From: Physcia stellaris
Lineage: Eukaryota; Ascomycota; Lecanoromycetes; Caliciales; Physciaceae
Direction: 5' to 3'
Length of the DNA stretch: 64,000 bases
Assembly (NCBI GenBank): GCA_018902385.1
Contig: JABSSW010000007.1
Location: 558,001-622,000 of the forward strand
Shown here piece after piece: positions 45,601-57,594 of this stretch (position 1 is its first letter; the number at the start of each line of letters is the position of its first letter). The position numbers and the translations under genes were made by a program. A model generated the notes under the pieces. That model ran no database searches, was not told where the DNA came from, and saw only the letters and a program-made list of their open reading frames with translations.

Positions 45601-48342
45601 GCTTTCCTCGAACCATCGTCGAGATGACAGCAGGCTCTTCAACTCCAGCATCGAACAACGTTTCTTCGATGGAATGAGCAATGACAGGATGAGTTGACAC
45701 TTCTAAGAAAACCTTGTAGTTATCCTCGGCTGCTGCTAGGACCGCGTGCGTAAGTAATACTGGATTGACCATGTTGTCGGTCCAGTATTTTGTATCGCGC
45801 GGATTTTGACCTCGCGGATCCGCCAATGAAGTCGAGTACAGCTTGATTGATGGCTTCTTGGGTTCCAGGTGTCGTACAAGGCCTTGTCTTAAAGGCTCAA
45901 CAAGCTTCGCAAGTGCTGGACTATGGAATGCTATATCAGTTTTTACCTTCGCCACCTTGATGCTGCGAGCTTTCAGGCTCTCTGCCAGTTTATTGACTGC
46001 ATCTGTAGCGCCGGAGACAACACATGAGGAGGGGGAAGAGTCTATCGCTGCCACGAGATCGTCTTGACCATCGAGCTCCTTCTGGATCTCCAAAAACGGT
46101 CGGCTAATAAATATCATTGCACCTTGGCCCATCACCTTCCGATAAAGTACGGCACGTCTACTGACAACGAAGGCTCCTTCTTGGACAGTCAAAGCGCCTG
46201 AGACGACTGAAGCTGCGATCTCACCAACTGAGTGGCCAACGATCGCTTGAGGGGACACACCGTGAGATGTCAGTACTGCAGCTAGACCGATCTGCATTAC
46301 ATAAGTGAGAATCTGGACTTTGTCTGAACTCTCGAAGTTCCCTTCCTTGAGCGCCTGCAGGGGGGAAAATTCGGCCTCTGCTTGCACAACTGCAGCCGTT
46401 GGAAGGATTGCCTCGTAAAAAACTGGATTGTTGAGTAAGCTTTGACCCATCTCCTTCCATTGTGCGCCATGACCTGAGAAAACCCAGACGGTTCCAGGAT
46501 TATCACTAACTGAAACAATTCTACTTGACAGAACCTCAGATTCATTGTTGTTCTCGGTAAATGCTTTCATTGCTCCGGCTGCTTCGTCGTGGGAGGCTGC
46601 AACAACTGCCGCTCGGTAACTATGATGACCCCGACGAGTTGCCAAGGTTGTCGCAATCGATGGCAAGCTCTCGTTTTTACCGTCTCCGAGGAGCCAAGAT
46701 GATAGTGTCTCAGCCTGAGAAGCTAGACCTTTCTCTTGAGGCGATGAAAAAGTCAGGATCGTCAGTTCATTATCCCCAGTCAGTTCAGTCGCGGCTCCTG
46801 GGCGAGAAAATGTTGCGCTAATGTCGTTGTGTTGCTCAAGCACGGCGTGCGAGACAGTTCCACCATACCCATAGCTGGAGACTCCTGCACGACGAATGCC
46901 GTTCATATTGTTCCATTCGGTAGGGTCTCTTACCACTTGTAAGCCTGCCTCCTCCCAATTGACACGCGAGTTGAGCTTTCCGAGATTTGCTTGTGGGGGT
47001 ATGATTTCACGATTTACTGCCATGGCCGCTTTGATAAAACCCATTACCCCAGCGCCAGCTTCGAGATGGCCAATGTTAGGTTTGATGGAACCAATCAGGC
47101 ACGGAGCGTCCGCTTGCCGACCTTTGCCATAGACATTGGCCATGGCATTCACCTCGACCGGATCACCCACTGGTGTGGAGGTGGCATGGGCCTCAACATA
47201 GTCTATACTCAGAGGGTCGGCGCAAGCGGCAATGAGTGCGTTCTTCGCGACAAGCTCCTGGGCTTTACCATTGGGAGCCATTATTCCATTAGTTTTGCCA
47301 TCTTGGCCGACGGCGCTGCCTTTCAACACGCAAATAACATTGTCCTGGTCTTTAATAGCATCATCTAGACGTTTCAGGATCACAATACCTGCGCCCTCAC
47401 CGCGACCGTAACCGTTCGACTCATCGTCAAACGAACGACAGATGCCTTCCGGGGATGTTGCGCCAGCTTTATCCAGCACCCTCGTCAGCCCTGGACCATA
47501 TAGAGCGTTGACACCCCCAACGATAGCAAGATTAGTCTCGTTAGCAAGCAAGCTCTGACGTCCATGATGAATAGCAACCAGCGACGAGGCGCATGCAGCA
47601 TCCACAGCCGTACTGGGCCCCATCAGATCTAGATGATACGAGATCCTGTTCGGAACCCCGCAGTAGGCTGTCCCGATACCCATCCAGGCCTCGATACCCG
47701 GCAAATCTTCCAGCAGCAATTTCCCGTAATCGTCGCTGTTCACGCCCATATAAACCGCCGTATTCGATCCAGCCAGTGCCTGTGGCGCTATGCCCGCACT
47801 TTCCAGTGCCTCCCAACACACTTCGAGCGCGATCCTTTGCTGGGGATCCATCATCTCGGCCTCCTTGGGAGATATCCCGAAGAACATGTTATCGAAGTCC
47901 TCGATGCCATCGACGAAGTAGCCCCGCGATGTCGTCTTGTTCAGTTCTTTGGCGTTGCGGGCATCCCGTGCGCGGTATGGCTCCCAGCGTAAGGGGTTGA
48001 TCTCTCCGCTGCCGGTTTTTCCCTGCATCAGGAAGTCCCAGAGCTTTTCGGGGGTATTGTTTGAGCCTGCCACGCGGCAGGCCATGCCGATGACTGCGAT
48101 CCCTTGTGTAGAGCTCGATCTGCTCTGCGAGAATGAGTTAGATGATGAAGTGTGTTGTCTTGTGAAACAGGACGTACATTTTCACCATAGTCACTGCTAG
48201 GGGGAGACCCTCCTCTCGTCAAGCCAGGGGTATCGATTGGTGTTGGTCCAGCGTCATCCAGGACGTCGACTGGATGTTGGGACTTGAAGTAAGTTTTTGG
48301 TAAGGAAGGTGTGACGACCTTGCCATCTGCTACCACATCCAT
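42628..48342 (-). CDS. Partially reducing polyketide synthase, 6-methylsalicylic acid synthase type
   Basis: Iterative type I PKS with order KS-AT-thioesterhydrolase/DH-KR-ACP. Exons: 48342-48178, 48124-44924, 44743-42628 (introns 53 and 180 nt). KS: DAACASSLVAIHHG (Cys ~233), EAHATSTPVGDP, NIGHLEAGAGVMGF. AT: GHSVGEIAAS (~686). TH/DH: HPLHGTEIIPAAV with the HxxxG histidine. Splicing at the second intron gives AMGFPWAVTEHYG, a 6-MSAS-type sequence. KR: TYLITGGLGALGLEVA and the SYASGNAF tyrosine motif. ACP: DLGVDSVMG (Ser ~1783). As written the frame ends at 42710 (1799 aa); removing one base at 42721 restores MPPTLIWSLPTASHLQKWF and ends at 42628 (1826 aa). Product could be 6-methylsalicylate or a related compound such as mellein. 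No release TE domain is expected in this class. Confidence 0.92.
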
Positions 48343-50592
48343 CTTGATGCTTGCGTGTGCAAGCGTGTTTGTGGTGAAGCTACAAAGGGCAATGGTCTGC
48401 CTAACTGAGATATTTGATATCCTATGGTCTAGCGACACAGAGAGGAGTGGAGACCTGCTTGTGCTAATAAGGTGAATTATTTGAAATCTTGCCATCACCC
48501 CACTTTTATTTGCTTGAAAACACAGGCTCCGTGGAAAGTCTCCCGAAATTAGAAATCATCATTGGAGGGACCACGCCGCCCTTCGAGACGACCTGATTGG
48601 TTTTGATCAGACGCATCAATAAGCCCTCGAGATATTACTATGTCTGCGATATGACCATCAAGATTTGTCAGTCTTACTCAATTTCAGCTAACGCGGCTCG
48701 GAAGGTCCTGACCGGCTAATCCCGTGGAGCATACTCGGACACATTGAATCAGTGTAAGATCGCGCGATGATGCAACTCGCTGAAATTGGGGTTTCAGCTG
48801 TTTTTGCAACGCAATATGTGCCTCCAGGAACATACTGCAACCTTGAAGCGCGAGTAAGGCGGTGAGTGAGTGGAGTGTGATGTTTTGGGGGAATTATCTT
48901 TAGACGAGACGTCTCCTTCGAGTTTATTGCAATTTCCTAATGGAGTAGTCCGAGTTCCTACCTTACTAGTTTCTGATAAGGCAGACATGGAGTGCAGGAG
49001 CCTTAAATGGGACCCAGCTAATTAATTATGCGGCGCAGCTGGCTCTTTGACATGCAGTCCTGCATCATACGGGTTTCAGAAAGCAGAACGCCGAGCTTAC
49101 GGAGAGTGGGGCTCACTATAAGCTGATACCATCTGCATTAGTTGCATCCTCGTCTCTACCTTCCTACGGCAAGGAGTCACTCCAGCATTGCCCTTCGTCG
49201 GTGTTTTCTGCCAAGGGAGAGAAACACGGCAGCTACTCACTCGCGGTGCCAGGTCCGAGGACTGTGCCTGTTTTGGGCAACGAGCTTCAAATTCCAGCAG
49301 CTGATGGGCGTTTCCTGTGAGCCATTGAGAAAGCCAGGATATGCTTCCCACAACGCACTTACTATTTACTGGGCGAGATACGGCCGACTTTGTTTTTCGC
49401 CACCAACTTTCGACTGAAATATTTGGCCAGGTATTCGCCTTGCAGAACATAACCCCTTCATCGGCGTTGCTAAGCTTCTCTAGGCTTTCAAATTCGAGCG
49501 AAAGCCCGGCGAGCATATCAACACCTCTGCCGAGACGGGTCTCAGTCCAGGATTCCTGCATTGTGTGAAGGTATATGGCAGCTCGATCTCGGTGAGATCA
49601 AACAAGCGGAGAGAAACTATCTGCCTGGAGTTTCGAAGAGGCGAAAGGAACCTTTGCAAGATTCGATTGATTGACTGGGTTGTCATCTAGGAGACCCAGA
49701 AACTTTGGGCCGGTTACTGTAGTCATTATATAGAAATAATATTAGACATGGTTGATCAGGATTAGCCATGGCATGGATCTCCAAACAAAATGCACTTCAA
49801 AGGCAAGTAGCTAGTACGGAGGTAATTGAAACAAGCACTCGTACAGAGGTAATTGAAACAAGCTCGACCATAAACGTAGCTGCCTTCGTGCGATTGATAT
49901 GCACACTACTTACACATTGAACATATACATCACCTGACTTTTGCCTATGAAGCCAAAAGTATACGATGTAATTTAGCGAGCACGTTCCAATGCTTCAGAA
50001 CCTAATTGCAATCAGAGCATCTTTCTGGCGGAAGTGCCTAAGGTGCCCTCTCACAACTCGGCCAACTCTGCATCGGAGGAATGAGACATACAAATCAAAG
50101 CTCATTTGAAGCTCAAAGTGAGCTCTATCGGAACGTTTAACGGATTCCAAAACCTATCCTGGTTGATGCACTAAGGTGTACGGAGTACGGAGGTACGTAG
50201 GCCCGAATGGCACTCTTACCATATCTGGCTAGCTGAGGGCTCCGCCGAGCCCCTACAATAATCATCTTTGCCCTCTTACTCATCATTCTTTTGAACTTTT
50301 GTTCTAGGACAAAGCGCGTCTTACAATGCTTTGTGTCATTTTTTCAACCACCCCTTGATTGTGCAAATGGAGTTGTGAGGAATCGCCTAAATACACCAGC
50401 TTAGCCCAAAGCTCCGGGACCACCAGAATCGCCTCTGCTACCTATCTATATCTCAATATCAATCCTCGACTATCTATTTACTCTTTTGGTTTGAAACCAT
50501 CCTACAGCCGCTTCATCACACGCCACTCGCTGAAATAGCTACTCAAATCTTTGAGTGAGTTTTCCACGCTATAAGCAGACGCAAACCCACTA
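48343..50592. other. Long spacer upstream of the PKS
   Basis: 2.25 kb with no gene I can support. An open frame at 49097-49561 (-) has no domain. The first few hundred bases should contain the PKS promoter. AT content rises and short direct repeats appear (see 49814-49866). No tailoring enzyme or transporter, and no transposon, was recognised. Confidence 0.5.
49814..49866. repeat. Two-copy 27-bp tandem duplication
   Basis: GTACGGAGGTAATTGAAACA is followed by seven bases and then a near-identical copy (GTACAGAGGTAATTGAAACA). Length about 27 bp per unit with two or three differences. Non-coding; recent small duplication. Confidence 0.75.
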
Positions 50593-52215
50593 ATGTCCTC
50601 AGAACCACCCCCTCCTAGGATTGAATGTCGGCCGTCTCTCGAGATGGCCGACGATACGGTGGAGTCGGATGACGAACGGGCTATTGAGCTTTCGACCTTG
50701 GCCGCCATATATCCAGAGCTGGTACTCGATCCTGACAATGCCTTCAAAGCAAGCATCCTTATCCCTGTGGAGCCTATCGAACCACTTGCCGTCCTCTTCC
50801 CTGCCGGCCCGGAGCCTGAAATGACAGTACAACAAGATACCCACCTCCTCTCATATCTCCCACCTTTACAGTTGAGTATCACTTTACCCAGTGGCTATCC
50901 TACCGAAGAGCCTCCAGTATTCCATATCGAAGCCTCGCCACCATGGCTACCCGAAGGAAAACTGCAAGTGCTCAGGGAAGCCGGACACATAATGTGGGAA
51001 GAGATGGGTCGTGATCAGGTTGTGTATGCATACATGGATCACTTGCGGGAAGCAGCCGAGGACGCCTTTGGATTGATGTCCGAGAAGGAGCACTTGGAAG
51101 TTCCACAGGATCTGAAATTTGCCCTGTTGGACTTTAATTCAAAGGCTGAGCGGGCCAAATTTGAGGCGGGAACATTCGAGTGCATTGTCTGCATTGAAAT
51201 GAAGAAAGGGATCGACTGCCATCGTCTGCTTTCCTGCGGACACGTTTTCTGCGTGGAATGTTTGCAAGATTGCTTCAACCTCTGCATCACCGAAGGGGAT
51301 GTTGGCTCCGTCAAATGCATGGCCTCGAAGTGCGATGAAAACTCGTCGAAGCATGACCGAACATTGGACCCCAGCGAACTCCTCCAGATTCCCCTTTCCC
51401 ATGATCAAGTTCAGCGCTACATAAAATTGAAGCGCAAGAAAAAATATGAAGCCGACCCGACAACCATTTACTGCCCTCGAAGCTGGTGTCAAGGCCCCGC
51501 CCGCACCAATGATAGCAGCAAGTCGGTCGAATCTACAAACCCAAACGAGCCTCCACCTCCTCGCAAAATACTTGATTTAGAGGACCGCTCCACCATCCCA
51601 GACATCGCCGACCGCCTCGCCGTATGCATCGATTGCAGTTTCGCTTTCTGCATGATCTGCAAAGCCTCCTGGCACGGCGAGTACTACTCCTGCGTCCCCC
51701 GCCTCAGCAAAGAGCTTAACGCAGAAGAGAAGGCATCAGAAGAGTACATGAAGTTGCACTCAACACCCTGTCCCACCTGTCTGGCTCGTTGCCAGAAGAG
51801 CATGGGCTGCAACCACATGCGTTGCTCTAAGTGTGAAGCGCATTTTTGCTACCTGTGCAGTGCCTGGCTAGATCCTGCCAACCCCTACCTGCACTTCAAT
51901 ACCGCGAAAACTCCCTGCTATTCGCGACTTTGGGAGCTTGAGGCAGGTGATGGAGCCGATGTGGGTATTAATTTTGGCGGTGGAGTCGATGATGCTGGCG
52001 GTTTCGCGGGCATCGACGACCATGATGACGATCAATTCGACTTAAATGAAATCGACGATGACGAGGAAGATAGCGATGACGAGGGCGTTACTGATGACGA
52101 GGACGAGTTGCGTGAAGTTGCTCGCCGTCGCGCCCCGGCACCCAGAGTGGCCGTACCCGTACGAGCGCGCAATGGTCAAGCGGGCAACGGTCGAGCAAGA
52201 GGAGCTCGGAATTGA
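50593..52215 (+). CDS. RWD-RING-IBR-RING E3 ubiquitin ligase (RNF14/ITT1-like)
   Basis: Single exon, 540 aa. An N-terminal RWD domain (~30-165; ELSTLAAIYPELVLDP, LPSGYPTEEPPVFHIE) is followed by RING1 (CIVCIEMKKG at ~197, then SCGHVFCVECLQDCF), IBR (CIDCSFAFCMICKASWHG) and RING2 (CPTCLARCQKSMGCNHMRC). The Cys of GCNHM (~406) is the catalytic residue that accepts ubiquitin in RBR ligases. The C-terminus is acidic (EDSDDEGVTDDEDE) and ends in an Arg/Gly-rich tail. RWD plus RBR is the RNF14/Itt1 layout; Itt1 is linked to translation termination in yeast, and RNF14 to stalled ribosomes. An in-frame ATG at 50641 could be an alternative start. Secure at family level. Confidence 0.95.
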   Translation: MSSEPPPPRIECRPSLEMADDTVESDDERAIELSTLAAIYPELVLDPDNAFKASILIPVEPIEPLAVLFPAGPEPEMTVQQDTHLLSYLPPLQLSITLPSGYPTEEPPVFHIEASPPWLPEGKLQVLREAGHIMWEEMGRDQVVYAYMDHLREAAEDAFGLMSEKEHLEVPQDLKFALLDFNSKAERAKFEAGTFECIVCIEMKKGIDCHRLLSCGHVFCVECLQDCFNLCITEGDVGSVKCMASKCDENSSKHDRTLDPSELLQIPLSHDQVQRYIKLKRKKKYEADPTTIYCPRSWCQGPARTNDSSKSVESTNPNEPPPPRKILDLEDRSTIPDIADRLAVCIDCSFAFCMICKASWHGEYYSCVPRLSKELNAEEKASEEYMKLHSTPCPTCLARCQKSMGCNHMRCSKCEAHFCYLCSAWLDPANPYLHFNTAKTPCYSRLWELEAGDGADVGINFGGGVDDAGGFAGIDDHDDDQFDLNEIDDDEEDSDDEGVTDDEDELREVARRRAPAPRVAVPVRARNGQAGNGRARGARN

Positions 52216-53056
52216 GGACGTAATCCCGGAGGACTTCTACTGGACCAGATGGAGTTTTACCCACGCCTTTGGAAGCATGGCAGCGATGTCTAAGCACAGC
52301 CACGGCGTATAGAGGTTGGCTTTTTAGAATATACTCATAGAAGCATAGCGTGGGTAAATGGATGCATAGATTTACAGGGAGATATTAATGAAGCATGTAA
52401 ATATCAGAATTAAATAAAGTCTAATGTGAAGCACTGTCGATGACTGGTGGGTCGAGTTTTCTCTCTCGTTCGACGCGGTCAACTTCCTCTTTCTTCTTCT
52501 TCTTCCTCTATAGATACTAATGCTTTATACTGGCTAATTTACTTTGCGCCGCCACTTTATATCTTCTCGCATCGTATCTGCCCCTGCGGCTACGACTTTT
52601 TAGTCTCTTTTCCTTAATCACTTAAACAACATACGAAGTGTTTGTTAGCTACCATCTACTAGACCCCGGAACACGATGACTACCATTCTTCTCCTCTCTC
52701 GCGATATAGTCAGCCAGCGTCAGGGGATGAAGGTAAGTGAAAGAGCAAGATACACGTCAAGCACAAATATCATCTTCTCAAAAGAAACTCTCATTCTCCT
52801 AAGTTTGTGTACAGGTCTGTGAGACCGATAAAGCTCCAACCCTCTACTCTACACACCGCACAAGAATCCCAATCCCCAACCTATAAGGGAAGCAGCCATC
52901 GAGCCATACCATCCGTCGAGCCTGCTCCGACGCGACAATGAACCGAACAATAACCTCTAAAGACACCAACCAATCAGCACAACTCCCTATGGTGCACTCC
53001 AAATGCATCAAGCACACTCACTCACATTGGGTACTGAGTCAAGCCAGCCAGCGCCC
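52216..53056. other. Spacer without a supported gene
   Basis: 841 bp with pyrimidine-rich simple sequence (TTCTTCTTCTTCTTCC near 52491-52506) and AT-rich DNA. The open frame beginning at 52938 (+) runs antisense to the next gene and is a shadow. Nothing else seen. Confidence 0.45.
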
Positions 53057-53254
53057 TCAACGACCAGCTCCAGCACTCGAAGCTCCAGATGAGCTCTTCT
53101 GCGCCTTCTTGTCTTCAACCTTTGCTCTCCAATGGGTGCTAGCAGCCCTGACGCGAGCTTCGTCTTCTTGTTCGGGGGTGAGCCCGCGGAAGCCTGTGAA
53201 GGTGGGCTCGAAGGATTTGGTGGGCTTCGCGGGCTGTTTTGAGGAAGAGTCCAT
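53057..53254 (-). CDS. Small hypothetical protein, 65 aa
   Basis: The ATG at 53254 has a good context (CACAATGG) and opens MDSSSKQPAKPTK, then FEPTFTGFRGLTPEQEDEAR and THWRAKVEDKKAQKSSS. The central charged helix looks like a conserved small fungal protein, but I cannot name it. An in-frame ATG at 53524 would add a Pro/Ser-rich 90-residue leader that reads like 5' UTR. No intron needed. Function unknown. Confidence 0.5.
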   Translation of the reverse strand: MDSSSKQPAKPTKSFEPTFTGFRGLTPEQEDEARVRAASTHWRAKVEDKKAQKSSSGASSAGAGR

Positions 53255-53821
53255 TGTGCTTGGGGTTTTTCGTGGACGGGGAGGGAAGCTTAGGAGTTTG
53301 GGATTGTATGGGGTGATCGGGGATGTGGAATGGGGATGGGGAAAGGGATCCTGGAAGGTGATTTGCTGTTCTGTTGGGCTGGGGTTCGTTTGGTAGGTAA
53401 AATCGCAGATTGTGCCTATTTGTTTGATAGATGGAGATTTTGGTTGGGAAACTTGCTGGGAAGAAGAGGACTTTCTCGGTGCGAGAAGGGGCTTTTTATA
53501 GGCAATCTTGAGAGCACGGGGCATCGGGTGTGATTGTGATTGTTGCTCGGGATCGATGACTTCTGGAGCACGCTGGGGTGATTTGTTTTGTCGAGGGATG
53601 CGTCATCTCCGATATGGTTCATTGGCACTAGGTTGATGCGGTTGATTTTGGTTGTGAATTGTTGTGCAGAGGCGTTTTGCGTGGGGATGCACGGCCGTAA
53701 GTATATTGCGGTGAGTCTTTTCTTGGTGGGTTACTTTGTCTACGAATTAAATTGGTGGATTCGCGTTTCATAGTCGTCGAATCGGCGGTGCTGCAGATTC
53801 TCTATATCATGCTTATTGTTG

Positions 53822-54150
53822 TTTTTCGTTCATCACCAGTTCATGACGGTAATAGTGGCTACAAGCTCCTATCAATGAATACTCCGCCTTCTCGATGACT
53901 TTGCGCTTTCCGCAGGTTATATCATTCTCATCGTTAATTTTCGTTCATCACCAGTTCATGACGGTAGCAGTGGGAACAAGTTCTACAGAATTTTATTGCA
54001 CCTTGTCGATGACTTTGAGCTTTCCACAGATTATATCATTCCTATCATTATTTTTCGTTCATCACCAGTTCATGACGGTAATGGTGGGTACAAGTTCCTA
54101 ACGTTGAATCAGTGCATCTACTCCACCTTCTCGATGACTCCAAGTTACGC
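53822..54150. repeat. Three-copy ~115-bp degenerate tandem repeat
   Basis: The word CGTTCATCACCAGTTCATGA occurs at 53827, 53942 and 54056 (spacing 115 and 114 bp), and TCGATGACTTTG-type words with CTTTCC recur between them. Each unit also has TTATATCATT and GGTACAAG/GGAACAAG-like segments. Open frames across it merely repeat the DNA pattern. Non-coding; origin unknown. Confidence 0.85.
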
Positions 54151-54455
54151 TTCTAACATTTTCACGCTCTACTTCACAATGACCGTAATTCTTCAAAATA
54201 ATGCAAGTAGGTAGAATAATTTCATAAGCTGAGATCTATGTACTCATACAAGAATTTGCTGACCGCATTCTAGATCCGAAAGATCATTAAACATTACCGT
54301 CCCCGAAACACTCGCTTGTAATCATGAAAGTTGCCGTCAGATTATTCGCTTAAACAAAGTTGATGGGTCTCCAATCAAGTCACTCCATGTCGCACCAGCC
54401 TCCTTTTCCTGTGTCGGTCGAATCACTCCATAGCTCTTGGCCAGGGATCACTGTG

Positions 54456-54824
54456 TCAACCACGTCTAGTCCGTCTGGCTGGCCCTTCCACATACGGGAC
54501 ATACTGGGGATGCCTTTCAATCATATCACGTTGTTCCCGCCGTCGCCTATCCCAGACTGGAATCGGAGTCTGATTTTTCTCTATAGAGATTCCTAATTGG
54601 GAAATCGTCGTATCAAGTTTCGATCTCTCTAGCTCCAGGCGTTTCCGCTCCTGTTCCAGTTGTGCCAGCCGCTGTCCCACATTTTCCAGCTGCTGTTCCA
54701 CGAAGTCCCGCTCCTTTTCAGATTCTATCCGCTTTTGCTCATCGACGCCAACCCTGTGACAGAGAGTCTCGTAATTGATTTGACTCTGAGAGTACTCGTC
54801 TCTCAATTCTCGGATGGATCGCAT
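54456..54824 (-). CDS. Hypothetical coiled-coil protein, about 122 aa
   Basis: The first ATG in frame is 54824 (MRSIRELRDEYSQSQ); the open frame extends 46 codons further upstream without ATG, so an upstream exon is possible. A long Glu/Lys/Leu heptad-rich segment (EQQLENVGQRLAQLEQERKR) predicts a coiled coil over most of the protein, and the C-terminus is basic (WDRRRREQRDM; RRTRRG). No family recognised. It belongs to the sparse right-hand region of small orphan genes. Confidence 0.5.
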   Translation of the reverse strand: MRSIRELRDEYSQSQINYETLCHRVGVDEQKRIESEKERDFVEQQLENVGQRLAQLEQERKRLELERSKLDTTISQLGISIEKNQTPIPVWDRRRREQRDMIERHPQYVPYVEGPARRTRRG

Positions 54825-56123
54825 GCTGGGAAGGAGATTGAGAGGATGAGCGGCTGCTGATATGTTACAATCGCTATGGAGGAAGATAGTGGGAAGTGTG
54901 GAAGATTCGAGCCTTTCGTTGAGTGCTGAAAACGGGTTGTAGATTTCAATGTGTGTAGCCAAAAGTGTACTTGTTAAGCGAGCCGTTGAGGTTATCGCAC
55001 GCGATAAGGCTAATAAGTAGTTTTGAAGGGATGTGGCTGGATGCGACTTGGTGAGGTGGTCAGTTATTATGAGTACTTGATGAGGTAGTCAATTGATATG
55101 GGTAATTGTAGTGAGGTTAGTTCTGGAAGATGTTGCTGACCAGAAAAATCCGATTATAGAGGGGGACGGACACGGTATATATACACAAATATCCACACCA
55201 AATTTCCAACGGCGATGAACAAGTCTCAAAAGGCTGATTTCACTACGTCTTGGATTTGAAGAAATTTTCTATCTTGACACAGTCTGGGAAATGGGAATCA
55301 AAGCTTCACGTTTAGACAGATCGATGAATCCACATATTTACTGAAAGAGCCAAAGAAATGCTGATACGCTGCGGGTCACTCACATGAAATACATCGAAGA
55401 TAGTTGAGACTTTGTTATTGCTCTGTCTGGTGAACTTACGGACTCGTTATTAATTCATTAGCGGCATGACATTGGTTACTATAAGTTGCAAAATCTCCGA
55501 GGGAATAGAATGTTGTTTGAAGGTCCTTCATCATTTCATGAAACTTGAGAGTGTTTTTGACCTGCTGTTCACACACTGGAGACTAATCCTCAAAGTATGC
55601 ACGTGTGAGAGAGGACAAGGAACTTCATACGGTTTTACTGTATGAAGCATATTTTAAGGTATCGATCGACAGCCACTCTCCCGAGTCTCCTTCCTTATAG
55701 CGTCTCGCTTATCCCTCTCCCATGGACTTTCCGTCCCTTTGGCAACGTTATTTATAGGCTCATTGGTAGATGCCGCCTTGAAGGTTCCATTCTAGCTGAA
55801 GAGTTGAATGTTTCTGAGATTCCGAATCGAAATACGAGATCATATCAGCCTGGCGGCAGATTTCGGCATAATTCTCCTTAAGAACGAATAATTCAAAGCA
55901 CGATCCAGTGCTGAGAAAGAGCTATGTTTAAAACTCTGGAAGCTTTGCTTCAACTCTAGTCAGGTAGCCGTACTTCCACAAGATGTGCCACTTATCAATG
56001 CACAATAGGATATTGGCCTATGGATTGCAAAAAACCCCTGAAGAGCATTTTACCAAGCGAGCTGCCAGTGAGACCAACAAGTACGACGTAATTGTCTTAT
56101 TTCACTCGCCTCCGCACGCAGCA
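54825..56123. other. AT-rich spacer without a supported gene
   Basis: 1.3 kb. Degenerate short repeats occur near 55050-55140 (GGTGAGGTGGTCAGTTATTA and later TGAGGTAGTCAATTGATA). Open frames at 55642 and 55983 (+) have no domain or start context. No gene supported. Confidence 0.45.
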
Positions 56124-57594
56124 CTAGTCCTTCTCCAACACTCCAAGCCAGCATTCCATGAGCACGGGGTCGAGAGTGCGATAAGTGGGTCGCTCCTTCT
56201 TCTTCCAAAGCCACACGTCCGCCTGGCTACTTGGCTCTTGCTGCCCCTCTGGTATTTCGTACTCACTGTATGGTTTTAGTGAATCTATCTCGAAGCTGTA
56301 GCCGACGTCGATGAAGGCATTTTCCACGATATTACTGTTGCATTTCCACCTGGCCATGTCGTCATTACTCAGTACAGCGATGCCTAGACGATCGTTGAGA
56401 TGAGCAATGGTTTGCTCCCACGTCCCTTCTTTAAGAGTGTAAGTATCCAAGAGTATCTGCTCCAAAGCCGTATGTCGACTCAAGAGGTTGTACAAGTCTG
56501 TCTGAGTTGAATGTATTCCTTTCAACCCGAGAGCCATCAATTTCAGCAGTTGGCAATCTCCAAATATTGCGCTCAATGTCAACGGATCGGCATGATACCG
56601 ATAACCATGTGGATCATCTATGCAGATCCTCTGGATGTTGACCGCTCTTGATAACCAAGATGATAGGTCTAAACCCGGTAGCCCATGCGTCGTTGGTCGT
56701 TTCCATCGGATCGACATCAAATTCTGAGTGAGGCGATCCACAAGTGCGAAGTCGATAAAGATCTGGAGTGTGTGCCGATCCATCCCGAGGAACTCGGATA
56801 TGTATCGAAATGTGAGGTTTTTGACTCCAGTACCAGTCGTGGTTATGATAGAGAGAGTGATTTCTATCTTTTTTCTCCAATCTTTGGCCATGTCCCATTC
56901 GTCACTACCATGTCTCGAATGACTGCGAAGGCCTTCTTGTAAATCTTGACATCCTGCATCCTGACAGTCGTCAGGTAATTCGAGGCTTTTTTCTGTAGGT
57001 CTGTCGGCAAAGCAAAACGTTTCAATCTTTGAGGCGGATTGTAAAATCGTTCTAAGCAGCGCCTTGAACTTCTTATTTGACAGTGACTGATAACGATCTA
57101 GAAGCAGCTTTTGGTAAACTAGCTCGATGTGATTCATATGTCGGTCTTGCATGCTTTTATCTTCGCAAAGATACGGAACGTTACTCTGGGCGCGCTCTCT
57201 ACCATGCACAAGACAGTCTAGGCATAGCGTCGCCTTAGGGATAACATCAATGACCTTGATGTAGTGTCTATACAGAACCCACAATCAGCATTCCTTAATA
57301 TAGTGAAGCGGACGACGAGCCATGGCTCACACGGGTCTGCTCCAGCAGACGATCGTGCGCGATTAGAGAACCACTACATAGGTAAGAAAGTCCCTAGAAT
57401 ACCTACCCAATCCTGGCCAGCACCCATTCTGCGCCATCGGGGTCTCGCATGAGGGTACCGAGCTGCACCAAGTGGAAAAGTCGAGTAGCACCCATGATAG
57501 AGAAGGCTTTGTTGACGAGTCGCAGCGCTTTAAGGTCAGTATTGTGGTCTACGAAGTCGATGACGGCGTCAAACAGTTCAAGAGGCAGACGCAT
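56124..57594 (-). CDS. F-box-like protein, 443 aa
   Basis: Exon 1 (57594-57407) encodes MRLPLELFDAVIDFV, then LKALRLVNKAFSIMGATRLF, an F-box-like N-terminus with Leu-Pro start. A 139-nt intron leads to exon 2 (57267-56124), joined as ARIGHYIKVIDV. The rest is a poorly conserved Leu-containing region with no clear repeats, ending GVLEKD. As with the 19.8-kb gene, it probably recruits unknown substrates to an SCF complex, but that is family knowledge only. The ATG at 57594 sits right at the F-box. Confidence 0.7.

Noticed and set aside
53895-54101. 68-codon frame with internal repeats
   Set aside because: Simply the 115-bp DNA repeat read in one frame; no coding evidence.
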